DNA from: Pigoraptor vietnamica
Lineage: Eukaryota > Opisthokonta > Filasterea
DNA: 10,809 bases
NCBI GenBank assembly: GCA_943704525.1
Contig: CALSCQ010000674.1
Span: 1 to 10,809 of the forward strand
Reading direction: 5' to 3'
The first letter of the stretch is position 1. Each line of letters starts with the position of its first letter. The notes beneath the pieces are model-generated. The model searched no databases and was not told the origin of the DNA. It saw only the letters and a list, made by a program, of their open reading frames with translations. Both the position numbers and the translations under genes were made by a program. This document shows positions 1 through 6,060 of this stretch, in pieces.

Positions 1-2
1 CT

Positions 3-731
3 GCATTCGACAAGACGATGGAGCTCGGAGAGGAGGCCAGCAAGTTCATGGACGGCCACCTCAACTTCCCGCACAAGCTGAATTTTGAGAAAGTCATGTG
101 GCCGCTCGTCATGCAGAAGCCCAAGCGATACTTTGGGGTCAAGTGGGAGAAGGACAAGGGAAAAATCAAGAGCAGCACCATCTACATGGGAACCGAGTCG
201 AAGCGGCGCGACAACGCGAACATTGTCAAGATCGTGCTCGACGGCATGAACAAGATAATCCTCGAAAGCCGCAATCTCAGGCTGGCCAAGGAGTTCGTGA
301 GGTCGTGCCTCCGCGATCTGCTCGCGGGCAAGTACCCGCTGGAGGACCTGATCATCACAAAGTCGCTGCGCGCAGAATACAAAAACGAGGACGCGATTGC
401 CCACAAGGTGCTGGCCAAGCGAATGGTGGAAAGAGACCCTGGACTGGTCATCAACAGCAACGACCGCATCCCCTATGTGTACATTCCCGTGCCTAGGGGA
501 GTCAAAGAAAAGGACGTGCTGCAGGGAGATCGCATCGAGCACCCCGATTTTATCAGGAAAAACAACCTCAAGCCAGACTACCTCCACTACATTACAGGTC
601 AAATTCAAAAGCCAGTTTGTCGCGTGCTGGCACTCGCGGAAGACAACCCCGAGAAGTTGTTTGAGGACATACTGAGGGATGCAAGAAATGAGCGCCAGGG
701 GATGAAGAGTTTGAAGGCGTGGTTCGGCTGA
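3..731 (+). CDS. Family B DNA polymerase, C-terminal part (gene cut by window edge)
   Basis: This is the 3' end of a replicative family B DNA polymerase, the enzyme that copies viral or nuclear DNA. The frame is open to the left edge, so the ATG at 18 is internal and the exonuclease and most of the palm domain lie outside the window. Counting from that Met, the visible motifs are KPKRYFG (34-40, the KxRY motif after palm motif C), RRDN (63-66), ITKSL (113-117), RDPG (139-142) and NDRIPYV (148-154). This is the usual order in polymerase-delta-like enzymes. The C-terminus lacks the two Cys-rich metal-binding modules of cellular delta polymerase and ends in SLKAWFG, which fits NCLDV enzymes better. 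The stop codon overlaps the first bases of a hairpin repeat. A second partial copy lies at 3788-4116. The family call is firm; viral origin is inferred from the missing zinc modules and the BRO neighbour. Confidence 0.92.
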   Translation, partial: AFDKTMELGEEASKFMDGHLNFPHKLNFEKVMWPLVMQKPKRYFGVKWEKDKGKIKSSTIYMGTESKRRDNANIVKIVLDGMNKIILESRNLRLAKEFVRSCLRDLLAGKYPLEDLIITKSLRAEYKNEDAIAHKVLAKRMVERDPGLVINSNDRIPYVYIPVPRGVKEKDVLQGDRIEHPDFIRKNNLKPDYLHYITGQIQKPVCRVLALAEDNPEKLFEDILRDARNERQGMKSLKAWFG

Positions 732-752
732 GCGTTCCGCCGCTCACCACGG
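730..752 (+). terminator. Hairpin repeat at polymerase stop codon (copy 1)
   Basis: GAGCG-TTCCGC-CGCTC forms a 5-bp stem with a 6-nt loop and is followed by ACCACGG. It begins inside the TGA stop codon of the polymerase. The same element recurs at 787, 907, 4114, 4231, 5155 and, inverted, at 4389-4416 and 5323-5360. Its repeated place after ORFs suggests a transcript-end or 3'-UTR signal. That role is inferred and not shown. Confidence 0.4.
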
Positions 753-970
753 GGTTGTTGCAATCACCACGGAGTTGATGCCAAATGAGCGTTCCGCCGC
801 TCACCACGGGGTTATTGCGTTCACCGCGGGGTTGTTGCGATCACCGTGGGGGTTGTTGCAATCACAGCTTGGGTTGTTGCGATCACCGCGGGGGTTGTTG
901 TGCAATGAGCGTTTTGCCGCTCACTACGGATTATTGTGTGTTAAATTAGGGTTAGGCGTTCGGCCACTCA
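746..970 (+). repeat. 20-bp minisatellite with embedded hairpins, downstream of polymerase
   Basis: Degenerate tandem units near CACCACGGAGTTGTTGCAAT (19-22 bp) follow the polymerase stop. Two units separate the first hairpin (730) from the second (787-802). About five more, increasingly diverged, lead to a third hairpin (907-922; GAGCG-TTTTGC-CGCTC). A decayed fourth copy lies near 954-970. The array behind the second polymerase fragment (4130-4230) uses the same unit with a different copy number. No gene is supported here. Confidence 0.85.
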
Positions 971-1266
971 TTTACACCTAGCGGGAATCAGTAGTATTGT
1001 CTGACAATCGGGCAATTCTTTTTGAGATTATGGTTCTCACGATTGCAGACATGAATGCGGCTGTTGACAACAATGTCGTTGTCAATTACAATAAACCACG
1101 ACCAAAAAACTACTGTAAACAAGTGGAATCGCCCGACCAAAGCAAGTGAAGCCGAAGGGGAGATTTGTTGGTAGTTGGTAGTTGGTGGTCGTTCGAGAAA
1201 TGTTTGAAGTTTGAAACGGCCGAGTACCACAAGTTTGATTTGGTCGGTCAATTGTTTTAATCTATT
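971..1266. other. Intergenic stretch with inverted repeats and one 39-codon ORF
   Basis: No recognisable gene. There are two inverted repeats: ATTGTC-T-GACAAT at 994-1006, and TTGACAAC-AATGTC-GTTGTCAA at 1064-1085. A 39-residue plus-strand ORF starting MVLTIADMNAAVDNN (1030-1149) spans the second one; its composition is protein-like but it is too short to call. A short run of GTTGGTA units lies near 1170-1187. Confidence 0.35.
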
Positions 1267-2074
1267 ATGCTGATGCAGAAGCGCGCCCTTCGCTTTGAGG
1301 ACGACGCGCGTCCGATCGGTGTCTTGATTCGAACACGCACTCGAATTCGGCGTTGACGGCGCCGTTCAATGACGGCACCGTTCGCGGTGTCGTCATTGGC
1401 GAAGGACCCGCCGCCTGCACCTTCTTCCGGTGTCTTCAGTCCGTCTATGCACTCGTGTTCGAACGCGACGCCAAGGATGTGGGTACGGAGTTCGCGATTG
1501 AGGGCATCGTCCCATCCAATCCTCCCGCCATCGTACTCGGTAATCCACTCGTCCCCGAACGCAAAGAGGCCGTTCCCAGCGTGAACCCCTCGAACGTCTA
1601 CGCCATTCCCAATTCACGCCAGAGACCTGAGGCGTACCCTCCAGTGTCGAGGCGCAGGCGGCGTGCATGTACCCTAACCCCTGATCCGGAATCGCATCGC
1701 CTTTTACTTGCTTGTCAGCGGCATCGGTGCTGTCGTTGCCGTCGTCGGCCCTCGCAGCTCGACAGCTTGAACGCATGGAAATGTGGGCAAACAGGTGGGT
1801 GCCGCAGAACACTTGCACTCGCACGAACTCTGACGCATCAGGGCCGCGCGGTGCGTCGCTGTAGACTCAACAGTAGTGACTGCTGTGACGCCGACAGGTG
1901 GGTATGAACATGTCGGAGACTACGACGCGAAGTAGAAAGCCCTTCTTGTCGACAATGTGCGTAATGCAGTGCTTGGGCGCCTTGGAATTGTTAACGTCGC
2001 CGGAGCCTCTTCCCGAAGGCTGCGAGGCGTATGATTCGGGCGATTCACTGTCGGAAATCGTTAATCATTACTGA
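1267..2074 (+). pseudogene. Coding-like gene split over three frames (decayed or spliced), unrecognised
   Basis: Protein-like sequence with C/G-rich third positions moves between frames. Frame A runs from ATG 1267 to about 1356 (MLMQKRALRFEDDARPIGVL). Frame B covers roughly 1311-1634 and is the strongest block, including FNDGTVRGVVIGEGPAACTF and YALVFERDAKDVGTEFAIEG. Frame C runs from about 1640 to 1861 and contains VEAQAACMYPNP, an in-frame TGA at 1682, then a coding-like run including ALAARQLERMEMWANRWVPQ. It ends at a TAG at 1862. A 56-codon ORF in the same frame follows (1904-2074). An AATAAA 18 nt after its stop supports a transcript end. I found no intron set that restores one frame, so decay is the simpler reading. 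Short introns remain possible: 1669-1718 has a plausible pyrimidine tract and TCAG acceptor. I do not recognise the family. Confidence 0.45.
1904..2074 (+). CDS. 56-residue ORF, possible 3' exon of the preceding broken gene
   Basis: The ORF starts MNMSETTTRSRKPFLSTMCV and ends in an acidic stretch, EAYDSGDSLSEIVNHY. Its third positions are GC-rich like those of the upstream block, and it lies in the same frame as frame C of that block. The CGACAG just before GTGGGTATG (1891-1897) could be a splice acceptor, in which case this is the last exon of the 1267 gene. Otherwise it is a small independent ORF. The function is unknown and it has no recognisable motif. Confidence 0.35.
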   Translation: MNMSETTTRSRKPFLSTMCVMQCLGALELLTSPEPLPEGCEAYDSGDSLSEIVNHY

Positions 2075-2091
2075 TGTATAAGAACTCGATC

Positions 2092-2097
2092 AATAAA
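2092..2097 (+). promoter_or_regulatory. Poly(A) signal AATAAA
   Basis: A canonical AATAAA lies 18 nt after the TGA at 2072-2074 on the same strand, the normal place for a eukaryotic or viral polyadenylation signal. A chance match is possible, since the hexamer is short and the local DNA is AT-rich. Confidence 0.4.
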
Positions 2098-2806
2098 TAG
2101 CAAACCTTCGAGTGTCTTGCGCACATTTTGCGTGGGAACAGTGCACAGGTGCTCCCAGTCCATTTTTCCGAGTAGCAAATCTTTGCCTGACGGGCTCCTT
2201 GTGTTACCACTCATCAGAACAACACCAATGCTGAATGTTAAGGCGCCCCACGTGACCCGTCCACGTGACCGAGATTGGTTGTTGTGACGTCGCGTGGAAC
2301 AACAAGCAAATCTTCGAAATCATACAAAGAGATGAGAGTGAAACCGCGCACCTTAGTTCTACGCAATCAGGAACAAGCGCACTCCCAAACGCGCAGGAGT
2401 ACCACGTCGTACTGAGGGCCATAGCGCCGCAGCGAACGCCGCAACGGTTGTAGGGAAATTCGCTAGTTTTTTGGGCGGTTCGTTTCGGCCGCCGGGCCGT
2501 CAGTATTGTCTCTACGGTGGAGTCGCCACGTCTGATTGATCGCTTTTATTTATTGGCGAATGGGGAGCCCCGGCCGGGGCTTCACCTTCGGTTGCGGTGG
2601 GTTGGGGGCGTGTAGCGTCCGCGGCGGTCCCCGCCTCTGAGTACGGGGGGTTTTGCGGCAACATACCTGCAGTCGTGCACTCGTGCTCGCGAGGAAACAT
2701 ACATCGTTGTCTTACAAATTTGAGTGACATTTGTTACTCTGCGCAGCGCTACCATGTACAACTATCTCCTCCTGAATTCTGTAAAATGGGGAGGGGAATA
2801 CAAGCT
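2098..2806. other. Intergenic region, no supported gene
   Basis: Seven hundred bases without a gene I can defend. It holds two CCACGTGAC copies (near 2250-2270), and a perfect 16-bp palindrome AGCCCCGGCCGGGGCT at 2566-2581. A Pro/Ala-rich minus-strand ORF (2512-2730) looks disordered but competes with another long minus-strand frame over the same DNA. The last 50 bases become purine-rich on the approach to the G/C hairpin at 2807. Confidence 0.4.
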
Positions 2807-2835
2807 AAGGGGGGGATACTATATCCCCCCCCCTT
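2807..2835. repeat. G-run/C-run hairpin with GATA/TATC core, copy 1
   Basis: AAGGGGGGGATA, a 3-nt loop (CTA), then TATC with nine C and TT. This is a stem of about 12 bp with two unpaired C. A second copy with the same GGGGGATA/TATCCCCC arms lies at 4307-4333. It ends one base before the A-rich element ahead of the BRO gene. Confidence 0.8.
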
Positions 2836-2849
2836 GGAAAAAAATAGAA
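2836..2849 (+). promoter_or_regulatory. A-rich promoter-like element of the BRO gene
   Basis: GGAAAAAAATAGAA ends 51 nt before the BRO ATG. It is the weakest sequence match of a group of similar elements ahead of other ORFs (5141, 5838, 5875 and 7585), but its spacing agrees. NCLDV early promoters are A-rich boxes a few tens of bases before the start codon. Confidence 0.4.
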
Positions 2850-2900
2850 TTGGTCTGAGGCTTTGTCGAGTAGTATGTAATCTATTAGTGTTGAGCATAG

Positions 2901-3767
2901 ATGGAACCCGTTCTCCAATATTTGTTTGGGGAGCGGGCGATAGACATCATTAGGTGCAAGAACAAGCATTGGTTTCGCGCTATAACAATAGCAGAAATGC
3001 TGGAATACAAAGACATCCGAAAGACAGTACAGAGAAACGTTCCAAGCCGTTACAAGCAACAATTGAGGGATCTACTTTCGGCAGACGAGAAGGAACGCTT
3101 CTACAAATCTGCACAACCGCAGACAGTGTACATTTGCGAACAAGGACTATTTCGTTTGATCATGGGAAGTGATCAGAAAAATGCACTTGAGTTCAAGGAC
3201 TGGATCACGGATTTTCTCCTGCCGAAGCTATTCCACGGCGAATACAAGGAAAAATTCGAACAGCTACTGGACAAGTACGACCGTCTGAAAATGCGCGCGG
3301 ACGAACTGGCAAAGAGGCTGAATCATGATCCCAAGGGCAAGTTTGGCTGCGTTTACGTAAAGCGAGTTCGCACGCGTTTTAGCAAGAAGCTGTATTACAA
3401 GCTGGGGAGGACCTTCGACCACAAAACCCGTAGTGGTGGCTACCAGACAGGCAACATGGACGACCCTGAATTCGATTACATTGTCAATACGTCGGACCCT
3501 GTTTGGGTTGAGACTGCCGTGAAGAAGAAGCTCAAGAAATTTGCCGTTAATCCCAAAGCGGAGGTTTTTGAATGCATGCTTGAGACTCTTATCACGGAAA
3601 TCAATGCAGCAGTCAGCTTCCTGGAGAAAGAGCCGGAAGAGAGTGTGCTTGCCGAAGACGAATGCTTCGGTGACGATGTATCCTTTCACTCAGTGAACTC
3701 AGACGATCAATCGCTGTCGAAGGCAAAGACGCAGAAACGTCGTGGGGCAAAGAGTGCTAGGAACTAA
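2901..3767 (+). CDS. BRO family protein with C-terminal GIY-YIG-like (T5orf172) domain
   Basis: A 288-residue protein. Residues about 8-110 form a Bro-N domain: HWFRAITIAEMLEYKDIRK, then TVYICEQGLFRLIMGS and ALEFKDWITDFLLPKL are the family's typical blocks. Residues about 112-142 are a charged, probably coiled-coil linker. Residues about 147-235 resemble the T5orf172/GIY-YIG fold, with GCVYVKR, LYYKLGRTFDHKTRSGGY and FAVNPKAEVFECML. An acidic stretch (243-259) and a basic, NLS-like tail (KAKTQKRRGAKSARN) follow. BRO proteins bind DNA and are spread by transfer among NCLDVs, baculoviruses and phages; their exact role is unsettled. The ORF is intact. The truncated polymerase copy begins about 20 nt after its stop. 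The A-rich element at 2836 supports this start. Confidence 0.93.
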   Translation: MEPVLQYLFGERAIDIIRCKNKHWFRAITIAEMLEYKDIRKTVQRNVPSRYKQQLRDLLSADEKERFYKSAQPQTVYICEQGLFRLIMGSDQKNALEFKDWITDFLLPKLFHGEYKEKFEQLLDKYDRLKMRADELAKRLNHDPKGKFGCVYVKRVRTRFSKKLYYKLGRTFDHKTRSGGYQTGNMDDPEFDYIVNTSDPVWVETAVKKKLKKFAVNPKAEVFECMLETLITEINAAVSFLEKEPEESVLAEDECFGDDVSFHSVNSDDQSLSKAKTQKRRGAKSARN

Positions 3768-3787
3768 TAGCACGTACACCCAACGAC

Positions 3788-4116
3788 TTGCTGGCAACTG
3801 AAGCGAATGCAGCAGAGGGACCCGGGGCTGGTCATCAACAGCAACGACCGCATCTCCTATGTGTACATTCCCGTGCCTAGGGGAGTCAAAGAGAAGGACG
3901 TGCTGCAGGGAGATCGCATCGAGCACCCCGATTATATCCGGAAAAACAACCTGAAGCCAGACTACATCCACTACATTATTGGCCAAATCCAAAAGCCAGT
4001 CTGTCGCGTGCTGGCGCTCGCGGAAGACAACCCCGAGAAGTTGTTTGAGGACATACTAAGGGATGCAAGAAATGAGCGCCAGGGGATGAAGAGTTTGAAG
4101 GCGTGGTTCGGCTGAG
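3788..4116 (+). pseudogene. Truncated second copy of the polymerase C-terminus
   Basis: This repeats the last ~100 codons of the polymerase at about 95% nucleotide identity, from RDPG through NDRISYV to SLKAWFG and the stop. It lacks the palm and KxRY regions, so it cannot be a polymerase. The open part begins at ATG 3807, but homology continues upstream (CTGGCA...AAGCGAATG) with about 4 extra bases, so the upstream codons are out of frame. I count about 10 synonymous and 4 amino-acid differences (P to S, F to Y, L to I, T to I) from the first copy. That bias means most of the divergence built up while both sequences were constrained. It may be the end of another viral polymerase allele brought in by recombination. 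Confidence 0.85.
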
Positions 4117-4136
4117 CGTTCCGCCGCTCACCACGG
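4114..4136 (+). terminator. Hairpin repeat at stop of polymerase fragment
   Basis: GAGCG-TTCCGC-CGCTC followed by ACCACGG, beginning inside the TGA exactly as at 730. It belongs to the duplicated block. Confidence 0.4.
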
Positions 4137-4253
4137 AGTTATTGCAATCACCACAAAGTTGTTGCAATCACCACAGAGTTGCTGCAATTACCACAGAATT
4201 GTTGCAATCACCACGGAGTTGATGCGAAATGAGCGTTCCGCTGCTTCCCACGG
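4130..4253 (+). repeat. 20-bp minisatellite behind polymerase fragment
   Basis: Four clean 20-bp units near CACCACGGAGTTGTTGCAAT, then a fifth reading GGAGTTGATGCGAAAT, lead into a degraded hairpin copy (4231-4246, GAGCG-TTCCGC then TGCTTC). The matching interval behind the first polymerase (746-786) has the same last unit but only one unit before it, so the array changed length after duplication. Confidence 0.85.
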
Positions 4254-4306
4254 GTCTGACGAGGTCTATTCTGTGTCCTGTTACATTGGGCGGAAATCAC
4301 GGCACT

Positions 4307-4333
4307 AGAGGGGGATACATTATCCCCCCTTCT
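4307..4333. repeat. G-run/C-run hairpin with GATA/TATC core, copy 2
   Basis: AGA-GGGGGATA, loop CAT, TATCCCCCC-TTCT. The arms are the same as at 2807-2835. A TATA-like CATATATA follows at 4337-4344. The two copies bracket the BRO gene, the polymerase fragment and the minisatellite. Confidence 0.75.
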
Positions 4334-4388
4334 GGCCATATATAACAGTTTACGTATGCTAGACCACCTGAACGCGCCTATGTTGGCA

Positions 4389-4416
4389 CCGTGGTGAGCG
4401 GCAGATTGACACGCTC
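4389..4416 (-). terminator. Inverted hairpin repeat downstream of the CxxC gene
   Basis: On the minus strand this reads GAGCG, an 11-nt loop, CGCTC, ACCACGG. The stem is identical to the other copies but the loop differs. It lies about 120 nt past the stop of the 4538-5086 gene, in that gene's sense. After it come GCGCGTTCAGG and, further on, ACGTAAA and TATATATG, a flank shared with the copy at 5323-5360. Confidence 0.4.
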
Positions 4417-4537
4417 TAAGCAATGACGCTTTACGTTTGACAATATGCTCAATGACAGGAGGGGCGAATTATTCGATTTAGTTTACTCAAACTGTTTGAA
4501 GAAATCGAAAAGCCATTTCTCGCAATGATCATGCGAA

Positions 4538-5086
4538 TCAATTGGCATGATCACGGCAAACTGGGACATTTGCTTGATGGGGCTCACCTTTTGTAAAACG
4601 TGTTTTACGAGTTTGGCGATTCTGCTCGCCAATCGACGCAGACCGCACGTGGGTTGCCGCTGGGCAATTGAGCGCTACGAAATCGTCCATTGGCACAAAT
4701 TTGAGCAGCGTTTCCGAGTCAGCTTGAAGCTTGAGTACCGACACGTACATGAGGCCGTCGTCTTTGTTCGGAAACGCTATTCGGCCTTGAATGTCAAGTT
4801 CCCAGTCGTCCTCAATCTTCTTATTGGTGCGCTCGACCTTGACTTTGGAGTGCTCGAGATGCTTTATTTTGTTCCAGCCAGACGCTTCGTTGAAAGCGGC
4901 CTCCGCTTCCACACACCGCTGCTCGCAATTCGCACAATACACCCACCCAATCAACCGATTAATGTGAGTAAAATACGTCTTCCCTTCGGGATCAGGGTCG
5001 GAGCAAAACATGCACTCGCCGTGGGTGGATGTCAGTAAAATGCGTGTTGGTTCTGGAAAGTCCGTACTGTGCTCTGTACTGTGCAT
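4538..5086 (-). CDS. Uncharacterised protein with paired CxxC motifs, probably zinc-binding
   Basis: A 182-residue protein of unknown function. Near the N-terminus ECMFC (24-28) and YCANCEQRC (50-58) give C-x2-C, 22 residues, C-x2-C, a zinc-ribbon-like spacing. Between them lies TYFTHINRLIGWV (38-50). Residues 92-140 (EDDWELDIQGRIAFPNKDDG to FVPMDDFVALN) look like a second folded unit, and the last 30 residues are basic. The layout is reminiscent of NCLDV orphan proteins with a small metal site, but I cannot name a family. An overlapping plus-strand frame (4547-5038) lacks such motifs and is taken as a shadow. An A-rich element (5141-5153) lies 54 nt before the start, and a hairpin repeat follows the stop by about 120 nt. 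No frame break is seen. Confidence 0.7.
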   Translation of the reverse strand: MHSTEHSTDFPEPTRILLTSTHGECMFCSDPDPEGKTYFTHINRLIGWVYCANCEQRCVEAEAAFNEASGWNKIKHLEHSKVKVERTNKKIEDDWELDIQGRIAFPNKDDGLMYVSVLKLQADSETLLKFVPMDDFVALNCPAATHVRSASIGEQNRQTRKTRFTKGEPHQANVPVCRDHAN

Positions 5087-5140
5087 AACTTGTCAAAGCC
5101 GGAGTGAATTAACTGGGCCCGCCTACTACAGGGTTTAGAT

Positions 5141-5153
5141 TTCATTTTTTCCC
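5141..5153 (-). promoter_or_regulatory. A-rich early-promoter-like element of the CxxC gene
   Basis: On the minus strand it reads GGGAAAAAATGAAATCTA and ends 54 nt before the start codon at 5086. It is identical over 14 bases to the element ahead of the next minus-strand gene (5838-5850). The core resembles the poxvirus early consensus AAAAAnTGAAAA with one mismatch. Confidence 0.5.
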
Positions 5154-5154
5154 T

Positions 5155-5177
5155 GAGCGTTCCGCCACTCACCACGG
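5155..5177 (+). repeat. Hairpin repeat copy, plus orientation
   Basis: GAGCG-TTCCGC-CACTC then ACCACGG, preceded by T so that it reads TGAGCG as at the polymerase stops. One stem pair is lost (C against A). No plus-strand gene ends here. With the inverted copy at 5323-5360 it forms a 200-bp inverted-repeat pair between the two minus-strand genes. Confidence 0.7.
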
Positions 5178-5322
5178 TGTTCTTGTTTCAACAACCAGCG
5201 TAACCGGATTGTCTTTGGATCATGTCCACAAAACTGTTGATTTGTCTCGGCTTTGCCAGCCCAAGTGATCCGCACAGATACATATATTTACGTGCCATGT
5301 TCGTGATTTAGCCTGAACGCGA

Positions 5323-5360
5323 CCGTGGTGAGCGGGGGATCCCTCCGGGCCGGGACACTC
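5323..5360 (-). terminator. Inverted hairpin repeat at stop of the Ser-rich gene
   Basis: On the minus strand GAGTG, a 21-nt loop, CGCTC, ACCACGG. The hairpin begins one base after the TAG of the 5362-5781 gene. The stem keeps pairing in RNA through a U-G wobble, and the enlarged loop holds its own TCCC/GGGA pairing. The downstream flank CGCGTTCAGG (5312-5321) matches that of the copy at 4389. Confidence 0.42.
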
Positions 5361-5361
5361 T

Positions 5362-5781
5362 CTAAATTGACTCAGAGCTCATTTCTGATCGGTTCGACCA
5401 GTTGCTGTCTTCAAACGAGTTGTCACAACTTGACGGTTCAGATGACGTCGACTTGTCATCACGGAGTGCACTGGTTGCTACAAAGCGGGCAGCTTTGTGT
5501 GCAATCACCTGTTGAGTCGCAGCGACCCGATCCCGCCACGTGTTGACAGGCTTCGGCAGTTGCGTTGACTCACGATCGACTTGGCGAATGGGTTGATGTT
5601 TCCCAATCGCATCCGGACGTTTCAACGCAACGAGTTTGCGGCTGCCTGCGCCAGGTGCCGTTTTTTCATAGTTGATGATCTCTCCCTCAGCCCCATTGCT
5701 GGCAACAGTTGGCTCCGCTGTCTTTGTCTGTGCAACGTTGCTGTATGAACGGTGCACAGGTGGTGTGCTAAGGGTGGACAT
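5362..5781 (-). CDS. Disordered Ser-rich protein, unrecognised
   Basis: A 139-residue protein beginning MSTLSTPPVHRSYSNVAQTK. An in-frame ATG 16 codons upstream (5829) is less likely to be the start, because the A-rich element at 5838-5850 would then lie 8 nt away instead of 56. The sequence is Ser/Thr/Ala-rich and looks mostly unstructured, with one probable helix (TWRDRVAATQQVIAHKAARF, 81-100) and a Ser/Asp/Glu tail (112-139) that could be phosphorylated. There is no TM segment and one Cys. The hairpin repeat begins one base after the stop. It diverges from the short ORF at 5932. No family is recognised. Support comes from the shared promoter-like and end signals more than from the protein itself. 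Confidence 0.55.
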   Translation of the reverse strand: MSTLSTPPVHRSYSNVAQTKTAEPTVASNGAEGEIINYEKTAPGAGSRKLVALKRPDAIGKHQPIRQVDRESTQLPKPVNTWRDRVAATQQVIAHKAARFVATSALRDDKSTSSEPSSCDNSFEDSNWSNRSEMSSESI

Positions 5782-5837
5782 TTTGCCAAAAGTTAAAATT
5801 AGGTTGAATGTTTGAATAATTATCCACAATTATCGTT

Positions 5838-5850
5838 TTCATTTTTTCCC
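5838..5850 (-). promoter_or_regulatory. A-rich early-promoter-like element of the Ser-rich gene
   Basis: On the minus strand it reads GGGAAAAAATGAAAACGA and ends 56 nt before the ATG at 5781. It matches the poxvirus-type early core AAAAAnTGAAAAnnA. It is the best member of the group. Confidence 0.55.
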
Positions 5851-5874
5851 CTCCATTTCCCGAGCTAATGGCAT

Positions 5875-5888
5875 GGAAAAATGAACAA
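5875..5888 (+). promoter_or_regulatory. A-rich element ahead of the 5932 ORF
   Basis: GGAAAAATGAACAA on the plus strand ends 43 nt before ATG 5932. Together with 5838-5850 it makes a divergent pair about 25 nt apart. Confidence 0.4.
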
Positions 5889-5931
5889 ACGTCACTCTGT
5901 ATTCGACTTTTGAGTGCAATGTTCGGCTAAC

Positions 5932-6060
5932 ATGGATAACATTCGGCTGAATGCCACGGGCCACTACGCCAAGAAGACGTTGTATAATGCACCAACAGTG
6001 CCTGCGATCCGGCGCGAAAAGCTATCAATTCAGCACGTAGGGTGGAATCAGCACGAATGA
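5932..6060 (+). pseudogene. Start of a gene broken by an 18-bp tandem repeat
   Basis: The ORF has 42 codons. The first thirty or so (MDNIRLNATGHYAKKTLYNA, then PTVPAIRREKL) look like ordinary protein. The rest is read from the 18-bp repeat that begins at 6027 and brings the stop. With a promoter-like element in front, the simplest view is a gene whose body was replaced or displaced by repeat expansion. A genuine micro-ORF is possible. No family can be assigned from so short a piece. Confidence 0.35.

Noticed and set aside
945-956. TTAGGGTTAGG resembling telomere repeat
   Set aside because: Fewer than two full units inside a degenerate GTTG-rich minisatellite; chance is enough.
988-1251. Minus-strand 87-codon frame
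   Set aside because: It starts at TTG, not ATG, crosses two inverted repeats, and has no motif or nearby signal.
1393-1824. Minus-strand 143-codon frame
   Set aside because: Arg-rich and mirror-like; the plus strand of the same DNA has far better codon quality.
2512-2730. Minus-strand Pro/Ala-rich 72-codon frame
   Set aside because: Plausible as disordered protein, but a second minus-strand frame over the same bases is equally open; no signal at the usual distance.
730-4253. CRISPR array, because of regular short repeats
   Set aside because: Units are contiguous 20-bp tandem copies without unique spacers, in a eukaryotic or viral setting.
4547-5038. Plus-strand 163-codon frame opposite the CxxC gene
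   Set aside because: No promoter-like motif, and poor composition compared with the minus strand, which has paired CxxC motifs.
5781-5829. Upstream ATG (5829) as start of the Ser-rich gene
   Set aside because: It would leave only 8 nt to the A-rich element, while the inner ATG gives the 56 nt seen at other genes.
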